Source of the DNA: Ceriagrion tenellum
Lineage: Eukaryota > Arthropoda > Insecta > Odonata > Coenagrionidae
Direction: 5' to 3'
DNA length: 64,000 nucleotides
NCBI GenBank assembly: GCA_963169105.1
Contig: OY720634.1
Span: 152,031,584-152,095,583, forward strand
Positions 47,661 through 58,807 of this stretch are shown here, one piece after another (positions within the stretch are counted from its first letter, which is position 1; every line of letters begins with the position of its first letter). The notes beneath the pieces are model-generated. The model saw only the letters and a program-made list of their open reading frames with translations, made no database searches and had not been told where the DNA came from. Made by a program: the position numbers and the translations under genes.

Positions 47661-50600
47661 GGGGAAATGGTGCGGGTAGAATGGACTGAGGAGGGGTTGG
47701 AGAGGGTGGACAATTGAGAGGAAAGTTTGTGTGTCATTATTGGTTGGGGGTATGGTGACTAAAAGCCACGAACGAGGAACAAGTAAGGCAATGACGGAAA
47801 CTAGGACGAGAAGGTGAAAGTGCGATGTTAATTATCTCTCGGGAGACCTCCCTTTGGGTACGCCGTATGCACATATGACCCTTACGAAATTGTACCAGTC
47901 TCAGATGTAGATCGAATGAAGTGTAGAGCAGCAAGATTTTTTTATTATAACATTAACATGGCAGTGTTACTGAATTTTGGAGAAAATGCGTTGGGAATAG
48001 AGATGGGCGCCACGCCGCCGCCGCCGCCGAGGTAAAAACTACTGCACGAATTGGATTTTAATACCAAGTCCTACAGTCGAAAATGTACTGACAAATTGTT
48101 TGAGCCATTGCGTTTAGGATAGATTTCCGCTGCCACGCTAGTTCGTCTTGTCAACCTTTCCTCTCCCTTCCCACTGCCAGCCTCGTATGTCCGCTCAGCT
48201 GCCTGGCTGAGCGGACATACGGTTTTTTTTGCACCAGAATTTGCCCCAACAGATAAAGAACGTAGGTGAGGCATAGTGGAGAGTTACTGAGTACGCAGGA
48301 AGAAATAGATGTGAACTCAAAAAGAACTTAGCCTAGTGGATGGCTATGTTTCCATTTAAATTAAATTTTGCTCGAATTATTGGGACTATAGCGGCTTTAT
48401 GTCTACTGACGTGCGTTCGATCCTCAGGATAACATGTTTCAGTCAGGTTGTTTAAAACTAATGGAAAATTTGAAAGTATAAACAAACAAAATATGTGTTC
48501 TAGCCAAAAATGTAAAATTAGGACGGCAGCATTCGTTTTTTTTTGCCCAAATGAAATATAATCCTTCATAAGTCTTTAAACCTTAATAAGTCGAGAGGGC
48601 TATTGTAATATCAGTGGTTGCCCACGGTCTAAATAATCGTATTGACGAAAATTTGAAAACTAATTATTTAAAAAATATTTTATGTGGAATTTAACAATAC
48701 ATTCACATAAATTATCATAAATAATATATTATGACTTTTTGTTGTATTGTTTTTTGCATATGACTGGAATGTATATATTTGCTTGACGGTAAGGTTGAGG
48801 TAAAATTATATTGTAATGCTCGCTATGTTGCGTAGTTGAAAATCAAAAGTAGAAAGGGCAAGTTTTTCATAATCTAAAACGCATTAAGCTGGTGTCCCAC
48901 GGTGATTTGTTTGGTAAATTTATTCATGAATAGAGTTTCGTGAACTGTTGGACCCCATGTCACATGAGCAGGAAAAATTCATGAATTAGGTGCTGATCGG
49001 TTGCCGGCCGAGAAGAGGACTTTTTGTGCTGCCATCAATAGTGTATTCTCTGAACGAAAAGAGCAAGCAAAGAAGATATATTTGCGTGAATTACGAGCCA
49101 TAATATGCAATAGCAAGCACACACGTATTGCTGTAATTACCCAGGAATTAATTTAGCCGTACGTATAAACTGAAGGAATTGCAAGAAGAAGCATGCTTGC
49201 TCACGATGGAACACGTCAGAATCCCTATGTAGCAGTTCCCCAGCCCAGAGCCGCCGAAAGTATCTTCACCGTACAAAAAGTTCGACACTAGAGATAGAAA
49301 TAACGATCCGATAAGACTTTTCACCACTGTGTAAGAAAATATTACAATTACTGAGTTTTGAAAAAAAATGTTTTGACTTACAATCAGATAATAGGAAGTT
49401 CTCTCACTAATGATACTTAAGGAAAATAGCCAGTTACTGTCAAGTTTCTTTCCACATAGGGTCACTCTAAAACTCATGGATAAGATTTTACAGGCTAACG
49501 TCCTTTGATGAGACTCAGGGTTGTCTCAAGAAATTATGTTTTTCATTATGTTAATGAACTCCTCAATTTTTTTTATAGCAACCCAACCTCCTCCCAAGAA
49601 TAAGCACGGATATTCTCGGCGAACTAAGATTCCTCTATTTACTCTTCAGAACTAGCATCGTGAATGCATCATCTGAATTTTCCGATGCTAAATCTGAACT
49701 AATAACACTTTTATCTCTAAAATTCAAAAAACGAGAACTTTATGCTCGTATAACTCACGAGTGCAAGGAACCTTGGTAAACTAAATGGGGGTTCCCCCGT
49801 AGCGATGAACTCAGGGCGGAGAAAAAATATTTAAGAAAATAACAATGCTACCTTAAGCGCCAGAAAACCTCGAGCCACATCAGCTCAAGAATGGCGCGAG
49901 GCAACCGCGAGCCATTCTTGTGGTGTCGGCAATAAGGTCCCAAATGAAAAGGACTCCCATCAGCAACCGAGATGCGTAGCGATCTTAGGCATGAATGACC
50001 GCCTTTGAGAATTGCGAAGGTACGATGAGATTGGACGAAGAATGAAAGCCGTAACCAGAAAGTGCAGATAGCAATGATTGATTGAAGGATGCGGAGAGTA
50101 TCAGCATCTCAAGAATATTATTTCCTAAAGCTCATTACCGAGAGCCTAAGCGATTACACATGGGGCCGCGCGCGCGATGATGACAAACCAGTTGAGTCAA
50201 TAGTGAACGGCAAAGAGAAACCATTCATCACCAGTTTGCACAGACACTTCCTTGATTCCCCTAATACATAGTGTGAGCTATAAAAATTCCAAAGTCGGAC
50301 GCATATGGTTTTTCACTCGGTGAGGGCTTAGGTTTAAATGAAAGCATATTCTGCATTCCACATGCTGGAGTTGAAGATATCCCGCCGACGTCATTCTTCT
50401 CCGAATTACTATCATTTTGACGTTTATCAATGTCCGAACATTGCCTTTCTGTCCGAAAAAATTCATCGACCACTTATCTGGAAGATAGGTTTAACGATGT
50501 CATATTATCGGGAGTATAACTCCTAGAAACTTTAAATCAGTTTTTTTCAAAGATAATATTCCCACAAGTAAAACGTGTATTTTTGTTTTGGACGCACACG

Positions 50601-51541
50601 ACTATAAATTCTTCTATGTGGGAGCTTAATTTCTCCTATTTATGCCTTCTATTCATCCGACAATTTTGTGTCAATTTTGGATGTGTTTTCGGATATTTAC
50701 ATGTACCAAAGAGCCTTACGAATCTGTGACTATAGTAGATACTGCCGTTCACTTCGGCTTCCACGGAATCTGAAAATTTTCCAAGTAAAGGATGCGAGTA
50801 AAACTTTCGTGTTGGAATATTACGAAATCAATGTATAAAAAATTTTGCTGAAAAATACCACTGTTTGTTATTCGTGGGTAGTACTACTCGATGTTTTCAG
50901 ATTGGGTGCAGATTCATGCATTTCGTCGAGACCAGCTCCTGGAATCAGCAAGATGGATGAATCAAACATATCTACCGTTACTTTCATTCATTGTATAAGT
51001 TTAGGCTGTAGTTCTTGAGGCATGATTCTTGAATCTTAAGCCAATCACATTTTACTGTTTCTCTTTCACCCGTGTACATTAAATGCATGGCTTCTGGTTA
51101 AACAAGATCGGCAGGATAATTTTCCTGTCGTCAATGACGGTAATACTAACGTTCCAGTAGTGTGTTTATAAGATCTCCTCTCCACACGAAAATTGTCCGC
51201 AGCTTTGTAGGAAGATGGAATAACTGGGACTAAGAAAAATTACATTAAAACCGTTTGCAGTATTGACAGTTAGTGTGATTATTCCCACACATTGTGTACT
51301 TGCCAAAACCGTAAAAACTTTCCCGACCTCGGGAAGGAAATCCACCTTACTTGCATCGTTACTCGCGGGGGGGCAGAATAATGAGTGGAATGTGAGAGTA
51401 ACCCCCGAATGATATAAGTGTTGTTGTTTTCAAAGACATTCGACACTTATTCTGGGATCGCTCTGCTGGATGATCTTTATCGAGCTAAGATTTTGTTCCA
51501 TGTAACTTAATACCTGAGAGGAGTGATATACGAGACTCTTA
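47661..51541. other. Gene-poor region with one perfect hairpin
   Basis: At 48184-48221 a perfect 16-bp stem (CGTATGTCCGCTCAGC and complement, 6-base loop) is followed by a run of T. A short GCC trinucleotide run lies at about 48014-48030. Frames between 49.6 and 50.5 kb have weakly LINE-linker-like composition, but no motif can be defended. No gene was recognised. Confidence 0.35.
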
Positions 51542-51850
51542 GGCCCGTTACACACTCGCGCGGACGGTCCGCGCTCCGCGATACGCGCGCGGTTGGCGTT
51601 CCCGCGTCGGTTGCGTACACAGTTGCGCGGACGATCTGATCCGTGCCCTACGCTCAGTTTGCGCTTAACTCTATCGGTGAAAGCACTAAAATGAGCTTAT
51701 TGCAATTAAAAGCTATCGCGGCTTACGACATTTACTGGAAAATAAAGTCGTCTTCTGCGTACCGTAGAGGATTCTGGGTGCATCCCATCGCTGAGCAGAG
51801 ATGTGCGAAAGTTTGTCGCACTCTATTCCAAACATCGTGAGGATGAAGAA
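51542..51850 (+). mobile_element. PIF/Harbinger-like transposon fragment
   Basis: It begins with GGCCCGTTACACACTCGCGC, resembling the terminal repeat style of Harbinger/ISL2EU elements, in a CpG-rich block. Then a forward frame encodes RRGFWVHPI and, after a one-base shift, KFVALYSKHREDEE. The WVHPI ... LYSKLREDEE spacing is typical of the N-terminal part of Harbinger-associated proteins, from memory. The sequence is cut at about 51850, where the RTE copy begins. Confidence 0.4.
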
Positions 51851-53097
51851 GACTAGTTTGTCTAATTTTGTCTCTGCATACGACCTACCCTTCTTCATCC
51901 CCTCCATGAAACCTATTCTCTTTCTTCCCCTTCCCCGCTTGCTCAACATCCTTCCCTCTATCACACTCTTCAGCAACCCCTTTGTTACATCCTTCAGCCA
52001 TCTTGCCTGCCTATCCCGGATTTCATTCAGAAGTTTCTTATCCTCGCCCACCATTTCAAGCACTACCTAGTTAGTCTTCCTTTCCGTCCACCTAACCTTC
52101 TCCATCCTTCTCCACTCCCACATCTCAAATGCCTGCAGCCTATTCTCATCCTCCTTTCTCATGGTCCACGTTTCTGCCCCATACAACGCCACTCTCCATA
52201 TCAAGCTCTTCACCAGCCTCTTCTTCTCATCCTTACGCATGTCACCGTCATCAGCTCCCTTCTATTGCTAAGCGCCTCCTAAGCTATCACTATTCTCTTC
52301 CATATGTCTTTGCTACTATGCCCGTTTTCCTTTAGCGTTCTATCTAGGTAATTGTTCTACTTGCTCTAGTTTGTGTCCTCCAACTTTAATCACCAGTCTC
52401 GCTTTCTTTGTCCTGGAGAATCTCATTACTTTTGTTTTCTTATGATTTATCTTCATTCCGAATATCCCACACTGTATCTCTAAAGCGTCTATCAAAGCGT
52501 GCAGTCCCTTCGAAGATCCTTTAACTAATGCCTGATCGTCCGCGAATCTAACCGATTATTTCAAATACCCTCCCACTTTGATTACAGCATAAAGTTCTTC
52601 CCATGCCTGTCTTACCATTTCCTCAGCATAAATGTTGAAAAGTAATGGCGACAACGGGCACCCTTGCCTTACCCAGCGACCCATAGTTGTCCATCCTCAT
52701 TCACCATCAGCCACCCTAACCTGCGCCCATTTGGTCATGTATAAGTTCCGGATTAGTCTCCTGTCTTGCCTGTCTTGCCATTTTCTCGAGTATATCTGTT
52801 AGTTCATTCCAATTTATCATGTCAAAAGCTTTTTCGAAATCAATAGCTTGAGAAAACGTCGTGGTTGTACTCTGTTGTATGTTTTTCTCTGTAAGTGTTC
52901 TCATCACTGCAATCATATCCCGAGTTGACCTTCCCTTCCGGGACCCAAACTGGTCATCGCCCAAGAAGTTATTGGCCTTACTCTCCATTCCTTTATTGAT
53001 TATTCGAAGTAAAACTTTGGCTGCGAGTGAAATAAAGCTTATTGTTCTCGAGTCCTTGCATTCGGATGCATTCTTCTTATTCGGGATAAGAATCAAT

Positions 53098-53338
53098 CTG
53101 ATGGAAGATTTAAGGCTTTCCCGGCAAATGCTTAGAATTTAGAGTTCTCGGGTTTCCAACCGGGTGATGGTGGTTTGTGGCACCGACGTTTCGAAGGCGT
53201 AGTCTGCCATCGTCCATTTCCTGCAGTGAAATTACTGGTAAAATTAATCACCCTGAGGACGATGGCAGACTACGCCTTCGAAATGTCAGTTCCACAAACC
53301 ACCATCACCCGGTTGGAAATCCGAGAACTCTAAATTCT
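53098..53338. mobile_element. Foldback insertion with 6-bp target duplication
   Basis: Inside the RTE coding region, 241 bp interrupts the words encoding TVLI and LIPNKK. Removing it together with one copy of the duplicated ATCAAT (53092-53097 and 53339-53344) restores a continuous reading, which identifies ATCAAT as the target-site duplication. The inserted DNA holds an inverted repeat from 53134 to 53338 with arms of about 80 bp (AGAATTTAGAGTTCTCGG at the ends) and an asymmetric 36-bp lead on the left. Its inner part carries CTGAGGA (53253-53259) and GAAA (53280-53283) flanking a possible stem, reminiscent of a hammerhead core. Confidence 0.8.
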
Positions 53339-54439
53339 ATCAATACTGTTTTCACGAAGTCCTCTGGCCATACTCCTTCCTCGTAGATCCTACGTATAAG
53401 TTCGAAAAAATCTTGCCTACCTTTCTATCCTCAACTCTTTAGCAGCTACGAAGGTATGTTATATCGTCAGCTCTTCTTGCCTTTATCTCTTTCAGTGCTT
53501 TCTCTATTTCACTGTCGAGAATCATTGGCCCGAGGTTATCTTCATCTAGGGTTCCCTCATCCTCTGTATCTAAATTAGTTGGTCTTCTATCGCTGTCATA
53601 TAGCTCCTCCACATATTATCACCATCTTTCTTGAATATCTACCTGCTCGATTAATATTCCATTTCTCTTGTCCTTAATCTTTTGTACCGTTTGCCTTCGC
53701 TTACCTTCCGATAGCAATTTTACCCTAGCATATAACGCACTCACTTCCCCTTCCTTTTGCAGTGCCTCAATTTCCTCGCATTGCCTTCTCCACCAATTTT
53801 CCTTCGCCCGATTGGTTATTCACCGTAGTTGATTATTTAGTTCCTTGTATTTCGCCTTACCTATCTCGGTGTTGACGTTTTTCCAATTCTTTCTCTCCTC
53901 CATTTTCCTAATAATTTCTTCCGTAACCCACTGCTTCTTTACCCTCCTAATTTTAGCTACTCCAATGGTTTTCTCGGACGCTCTTACAATGCCTGTTTTT
54001 ATATTCTCCTACTTTTACTCGACAGATCCTATTTCCTTGGCTTCGTCTGCGTACCCTTCCTCTATCTCATGGTATTCCCTCCTTTCTTCCCCTTTCAACG
54101 CTTCCAAGTTCCACCTCTTCATCCTCCTACTCTTGTGAAGCTTTTTGAATCTAACCTCACAATTCATCATTACTAAATTATGATCCGAGTGTGCATCAGC
54201 CCTCGGATAACTCCGCAAGTTCTTTACACTCTTCCTAAATCTTTGCCTAACCATGATATAGTCAATTTGGTATCTCCCAGTGTCTCCCGGCATTTTCCAT
54301 GTGTACCTCCTACTATGATGGTGCTTAAACCAAGTGTATGTTACTACTAATTTATTTCTCCTACAAAATTCAACTGCCTTCTCTCAGCGATACTTGAGGA
54401 TATTAAAAGTTTTAATCTCCCACGTAGTCAAGACAAGAT

Positions 54440-55120
54440 TAAGATGAATCATGGTGTAATTTCTTTTCGTCAACGGCGATGAGGTCTTTCTTTAGCGGTC
54501 ATCATTTTCCCGTGCTTTGTTTAAAATATTACAAAATTTGTTATTTTTAAGGAATTGATCGATATTGTTGTAATTTATTTTGAAATCCTCCAGGTACTTT
54601 ACGCCAAAAATATGCAACAGTAGTCGCAATAGCAATGCAAATTTTTAATAACTCCGTCTATCGGTATTGAATGGCCGTTACGGTGAAAATTTTACAAAAA
54701 TTCTCTCTTAAATGGAAGGACAGCCTCTCAAATTTTTTTATTATATGCATAATGAAACTAGGCATAACAAGTAAAAAATGGGTTCGGAAAAAAGTGACTC
54801 ACATCAATAATTTATACTTTATGATGTTCATTATTAAAATTCCTAAACAATTAATAGTTAAATAGCTTTTTTAAATTTAAATTTAGTTTAATTAAAACTT
54901 CCAGTTTAAAAACTAGCCGTTGAACGTCTTTTTAAGTTGATTATTCCGTTGATTATGTTGATTACGAAAATCTAATGACAGCAAAATCGCCATTTTGAAA
55001 AACAGCCGTTATTCAGCTGTTTTTTTTTAATTTTCGCAAAACGCTTGGAAGGGTATTCATTATTCCATCAGGCAAACGTTTTCTCAACTTTTCGTCAAAA
55101 TTTGAGAGGTCAAGGGTCAA
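54440..55120. other. AT-rich insert inside the RTE endonuclease region
   Basis: About 680 bp of AT-rich sequence with no LINE similarity separates the two halves of the endonuclease domain in copy 2. No terminal repeats or duplication could be defined, so it may be another decayed insertion. One short forward frame (54671-54865) is not credible as a gene. Confidence 0.45.
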
Positions 55121-56089
55121 CTTTGGTCCGAAGTAGCGTGGAATGACCCCATTACTATTAGATTTTTCTTGCCCGGGACTGCTCTGATTATCTCCCTTAT
55201 CTGTTCATACATACCATCGAACTCTTCTTCCCTGTGATTGCTTGTGGGCATGTACACCTGGACCAATCCGAAATTTGTAGTGCGTGCTTTTATTTCTACC
55301 ACCAGTTTCCTGTCGCTCACCAGTTCGATATTTACTACTCTCCTCCCCAATTATGCGTTCAATACTACCCCACGTTGACACTGAACCCCACTACTATAGA
55401 TTACCCTGTAACTATTACTCCAGTAATCCCCGCTGTCCTTCCATCGCACCTCGCACAGCTCCAAGGCATCTACGTTCCCTCTATTCATTTCCCGTTTAAT
55501 ATTTTCCAGCTTCCCTGCCCTCATCATTGTCCTAACGTTCCAAGTGCCTATTTTTATCGGTACTTTCCTTTTCTTCCTTTCCTTTTTGTTTATGTTATAT
55601 GATATTATTATTAATATTAATATGTATATTTTTGTTTTCAAAAATTTATTTTTCGCTGATTTATTTTGGTGTATAAAAATAATTGGAAAAAATAACGGGT
55701 TTCGCACACTTTTTGCAGACTTATATTGCTATGTTGCATTTGATGCATAATTTTCCTCTATTTCTTAGGAGTTTAGCTTTCAAATTTAAAAAATTTATCT
55801 TAATATCTCAATTCATTCAAAAGTTCTACGATACTGCGTCGTCAAAGGGTTAATTCATCAGATCAAAGTATGACAATATCTTACTTTTCACAAAATCACA
55901 ATGGCACGCTATAGGCTTTACAAATTGAAAAATAAATGTGTCACTCCATGCAAAAATCTTTATGTAAGTCATACTTTTCATTAAAAAAACTAGTTTACTT
56001 TGAAGTGTGTGTTTGACATCATAAATTTTCGTAGTTAATATTTTTACCTCTCACAAATATTGAGATAACATTAATTGATTAATTTACCA

Positions 56090-57331
56090 ATTCTCCGGAG
56101 GAATCAACTGGTGGTGGAAGCCAGTAGGATTCCAGCTATGCTAATTACTGTGTACATAGTAATTTTTATTTACAACCATAACTACTTTGAATATATTTTC
56201 TACGTGGTAACTCAATGTATGAAATCCAAAATGTTAATTTCTCTCGTAATTTGTGGAACCATCTCGTAAATGCATTCATCTTTCCCGCAAAATCGGGAGG
56301 TGCTCAAATTGTTTTTGAATATCGCCAATTTTCCTATTGATTGACACTACATTGACTCTATTCGTGTTTTTCTGACAGCGAATATGATACCCAAGGCATT
56401 TGTCGAAGAGAGTGACCGCGACAATAAGTAACAGCAAGACTATGTGTATTACACCGGTAAGACACAGAGAGAAATGGACCCAGAAAGATAAAGTCATTAA
56501 AAACCTGTACAAACTGAAAAGTTTTCGTAACCTGATGTCTTTGCCACTGAGACTCAAATTAGCTAAAACTTTACTTATCCCTCATATTGATTACTGTTCG
56601 TTGGTAATGTCCAATATTTCAAAATCTCAGATATCCAAACTGCAAAAAATACAAAACTGTGTAATACGTTGTGTGTGATGTGGCATTTACTGAGCATATC
56701 ACACCGTATTACTAAGAATTAAAAATTCTTAAAATTGAACAAAGAAGAAAACTGCAAATGGGTGTGTTTATGCACAAATTATTAAAAACTGAAACTCCTT
56801 CTTACATTTATCAGCCATATAAAGATAATTTGGTCAAAAAAACAAAAAACACCAGAAATAATAACAAATTAATTGTACCCTGCCACAGAACGTCTATGTA
56901 TCATAACTCTTTTTATGTAAATTCGTGCATTGTATGGAATTCGATTCCGCAAGCGCTGAAAAATATTAAGTCAACAGAAAGATTTAAAAAATGCTTGCTG
57001 TCTTATTATCTTAGTGATAGTTAATATTTTGTCAAATATCTTGGAAAGAAAAACACGAATAGAGTCAATGTAGTGTCAATCAATAGGAAAATTGGCGATA
57101 TTCAAAAACAATTCGAGCACCTCCCGATTTTGCGGGAAAGATGAATGCATTTTACGAGATGGTTCCACAAATTACGAGAGAAATTAACATTTTGGATTTC
57201 ATACATTGAGTTACCACGTAGAAAATATATTCAAAGTAGTTATGGTTGTAAATAAAAATGACTATGTACACAGTAATTAGCATAGCTGGAATCCTACTGG
57301 CTTCCACCACCAGTTGATTCCTCCGGAGAAT
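56090..57331. repeat. Long inverted repeat (about 283-bp arms) flanking a LINE segment
   Basis: The arms 56090-56371 and 57048-57331 are reverse complements with few differences, for example ATTCTCCGGAGGAATCAAC at the outer ends and GACTCTATTCGTGTTTTTC at the inner ends. The enclosed 676 bp carries a plus-strand LINE C-terminal segment. The matching LINE reverse transcriptase core lies just outside the right arm on the minus strand. The arms may be two copies of one element, or the terminal repeats of one. Confidence 0.9.
56405..57024 (+). pseudogene. C-terminal part of a LINE reverse transcriptase ORF
   Basis: The forward reading gives KVIKNLYKLKSF, LRLKLAKTLLIPHIDYC, ISKLQKIQNCVIRC, then after a frame change MHKLLKTETPSYIY, PCHRTSMYHNSFYV and CIVWNSIPQALKN, ending in a TAA near 57022. 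These are the conserved C-terminal blocks downstream of the RT core in Jockey/CR1/L2-like LINEs, and a different family from the copy at 42.6 kb. A stop and a frameshift near 56676-56757 break it. Confidence 0.7.
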
Positions 57332-57337
57332 ATGTGC

Positions 57338-57835
57338 TATGTGTTCATCCCAGGTTAGCGTTTTATTTACAATAACACCTAAATCATTAATTTTGTCAGT
57401 GTATTCTATTTCTAAGTTTTGAACTTGAATCTTGGAGAGTAATTCAATGTTTACAGATTTAAGGGATTTTGCGCTACCAATTATTATGCTCTTAGTCTAC
57501 TGAGAATTTAAGTTCAACAAATTATCAGACGCCCATTTACATATAGAAGGTACATCTCGATTGACTAGTGCGATAGCATTTTAGATATCGTTGCGATCGC
57601 AGTCGATGTAGATCTGCAAGTCATCAGCGTATAAATGGTACTTGCAATGGTGTATGTTATTAGGGAGATCTTGAACGTATATGACAAATAGTAATGGGCC
57701 GAGTATTGATCCTTGGGGGACACCACGTTTGACGGGAAGTGATTCAGAACGTAGATTATTCTTCTAAATTTTGAAAGGTTGTTCAGCGAGGAAATCTATC
57801 GATATTTCACGTCCTAATTACGCATAGTTTCAAGA
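57338..57835 (-). pseudogene. LINE reverse transcriptase core fragment
   Basis: The minus-strand translation gives LPVKRGVPQGSILGPLLF, YHLYADDLQIYID and a GVIVNKTLTWDEHIAHI segment, which are the standard RT motifs around the YADD catalytic site. An in-frame stop follows near the NRDV block and another after LNLNSQ. The reading ends abruptly at the inverted-repeat arm. Its natural continuation is the oppositely oriented segment at 56405-57024. Confidence 0.75.
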
Positions 57836-58194
57836 ACAGTAGGATGAAGTATATTCGATACCTTTTTCGGTTATACGGCCTTTTACATCGTCATTATAAT
57901 CTCTTATTATACAATATTTATTAAGACGGTATGAAGCGGGAAACTGAATGTAAGCCAATCATGCCGCATTAGATGCTTGAGCCGAGTGAAATCCATGCCA
58001 ACGTAGGGTGAACACTGAACACGTGGCCCATGGTCCAACAGAAATGGTGACCTTGCTATTTCCTATCGCACAGATTGACTGAAGACCATTTTCATTGGTA
58101 CATCAAATTCGGACGGAATAACTGCTCTTTTTTAATAGTTATCAGGAAAATGTCGATTAGGAAATAGAGAGGGGAACGCAGGGGATTGGGACAT

Positions 58195-58806
58195 TCCGGT
58201 GTGCGGGAGTGCGCCGGTTTGGGCGCGGTCGTTTTGGCGCGAGCCCTTTTTGCGCAGGTCATTTGGGCACAGGTATGATTGGGTAAAACTGTTTTGGCGC
58301 CGAGATGATTAGGCGATGTCGTTTGAGATCAGAGGCGTTTCGCCGCAGGGGCATGTTGGTTACCACTCGGCTGGTAACGTTGCTTTTATGATTTATGACT
58401 GGTGATAGTCATCTGAGTGGTGGTGGGAAGGAGTCAGTAATGAACTACGTACTGCACTGTGAGTGTGCTACCAATACTGTAAAATAATACATGATTTTTT
58501 TCTTTGCGGGGAGATTATTTTCCAGTACTATAAGAAACCATTTCATCTGTCATCGAAAACACCGAGCACTTAGGCCAAAGCATATCTGGTCGTTGATGAG
58601 AAATATCATGCTAAGGTCTTTATCTATGTAAGCAACACCAAATTACATAAAATAGTTACAATGTTATTTGGCACATTTATAAATACTGCCTCTAGTCATA
58701 AATCATAAAGAATCGCTACTAGCCGAGTGATAACCGAAACGCCCCAGTGCCCTAACGGCCTTCTCGGCTAAAACGGTCCTTGCGCCAAAACGGTTTGCCG
58801 AATTGT
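58195..58806. mobile_element. Foldback MITE built of GGCGCnAAAACGG-like subrepeats
   Basis: Both ends carry short degenerate subrepeats around GTTTTGGCGC or its complement (left 58200-58350, right 58735-58800). Inner inverted blocks are GGTTACCACTCGGCTGGTAA with TTTATGATTTATGACT on the left, and TAGTCATAAATCATAAAG with TAGCCGAGTGATAACC on the right. No coding capacity was found. It abuts the 5' truncation point of RTE copy 3. A related scrap lies at 47.48-47.66 kb. Confidence 0.6.
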
Positions 58807-58807
58807 C

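Larger units (their letters stand above)
51850..55580 (-). mobile_element. RTE/BovB-like LINE, near full-length but broken (copy 2)
   Basis: Read on the minus strand, the endonuclease starts at about 55560 with KIGTWNVRTMMRAGKLENIK, then ALELCEVRWKDSGDY, VQVYMPTSNHREEEF and NLIVMGSFHAT. After an insert at about 54440-55120 it continues with TWFKHH, QIDYIMV and SDHNLVM. The reverse transcriptase follows: LIPNKKNASECKDSRTIS, DDQFGSRKGRSTRD, DFEKAFD, VRQGCPLSPLLFNIYAEEM, RFADDQA, and the C-terminal GAETWTM ... RWTERKTN ... LLNEIRDRQARW blocks. Stops (for example TAA at 55351-55353), frameshifts and insertions at 53098-53338 and about 54440-55120 make it inactive. Confidence 0.85.

Noticed and set aside
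48184..48230. Bacterial-type intrinsic terminator
   Set aside because: Hairpin plus T run looks right, but nothing else in the window is bacterial and no gene ends there.
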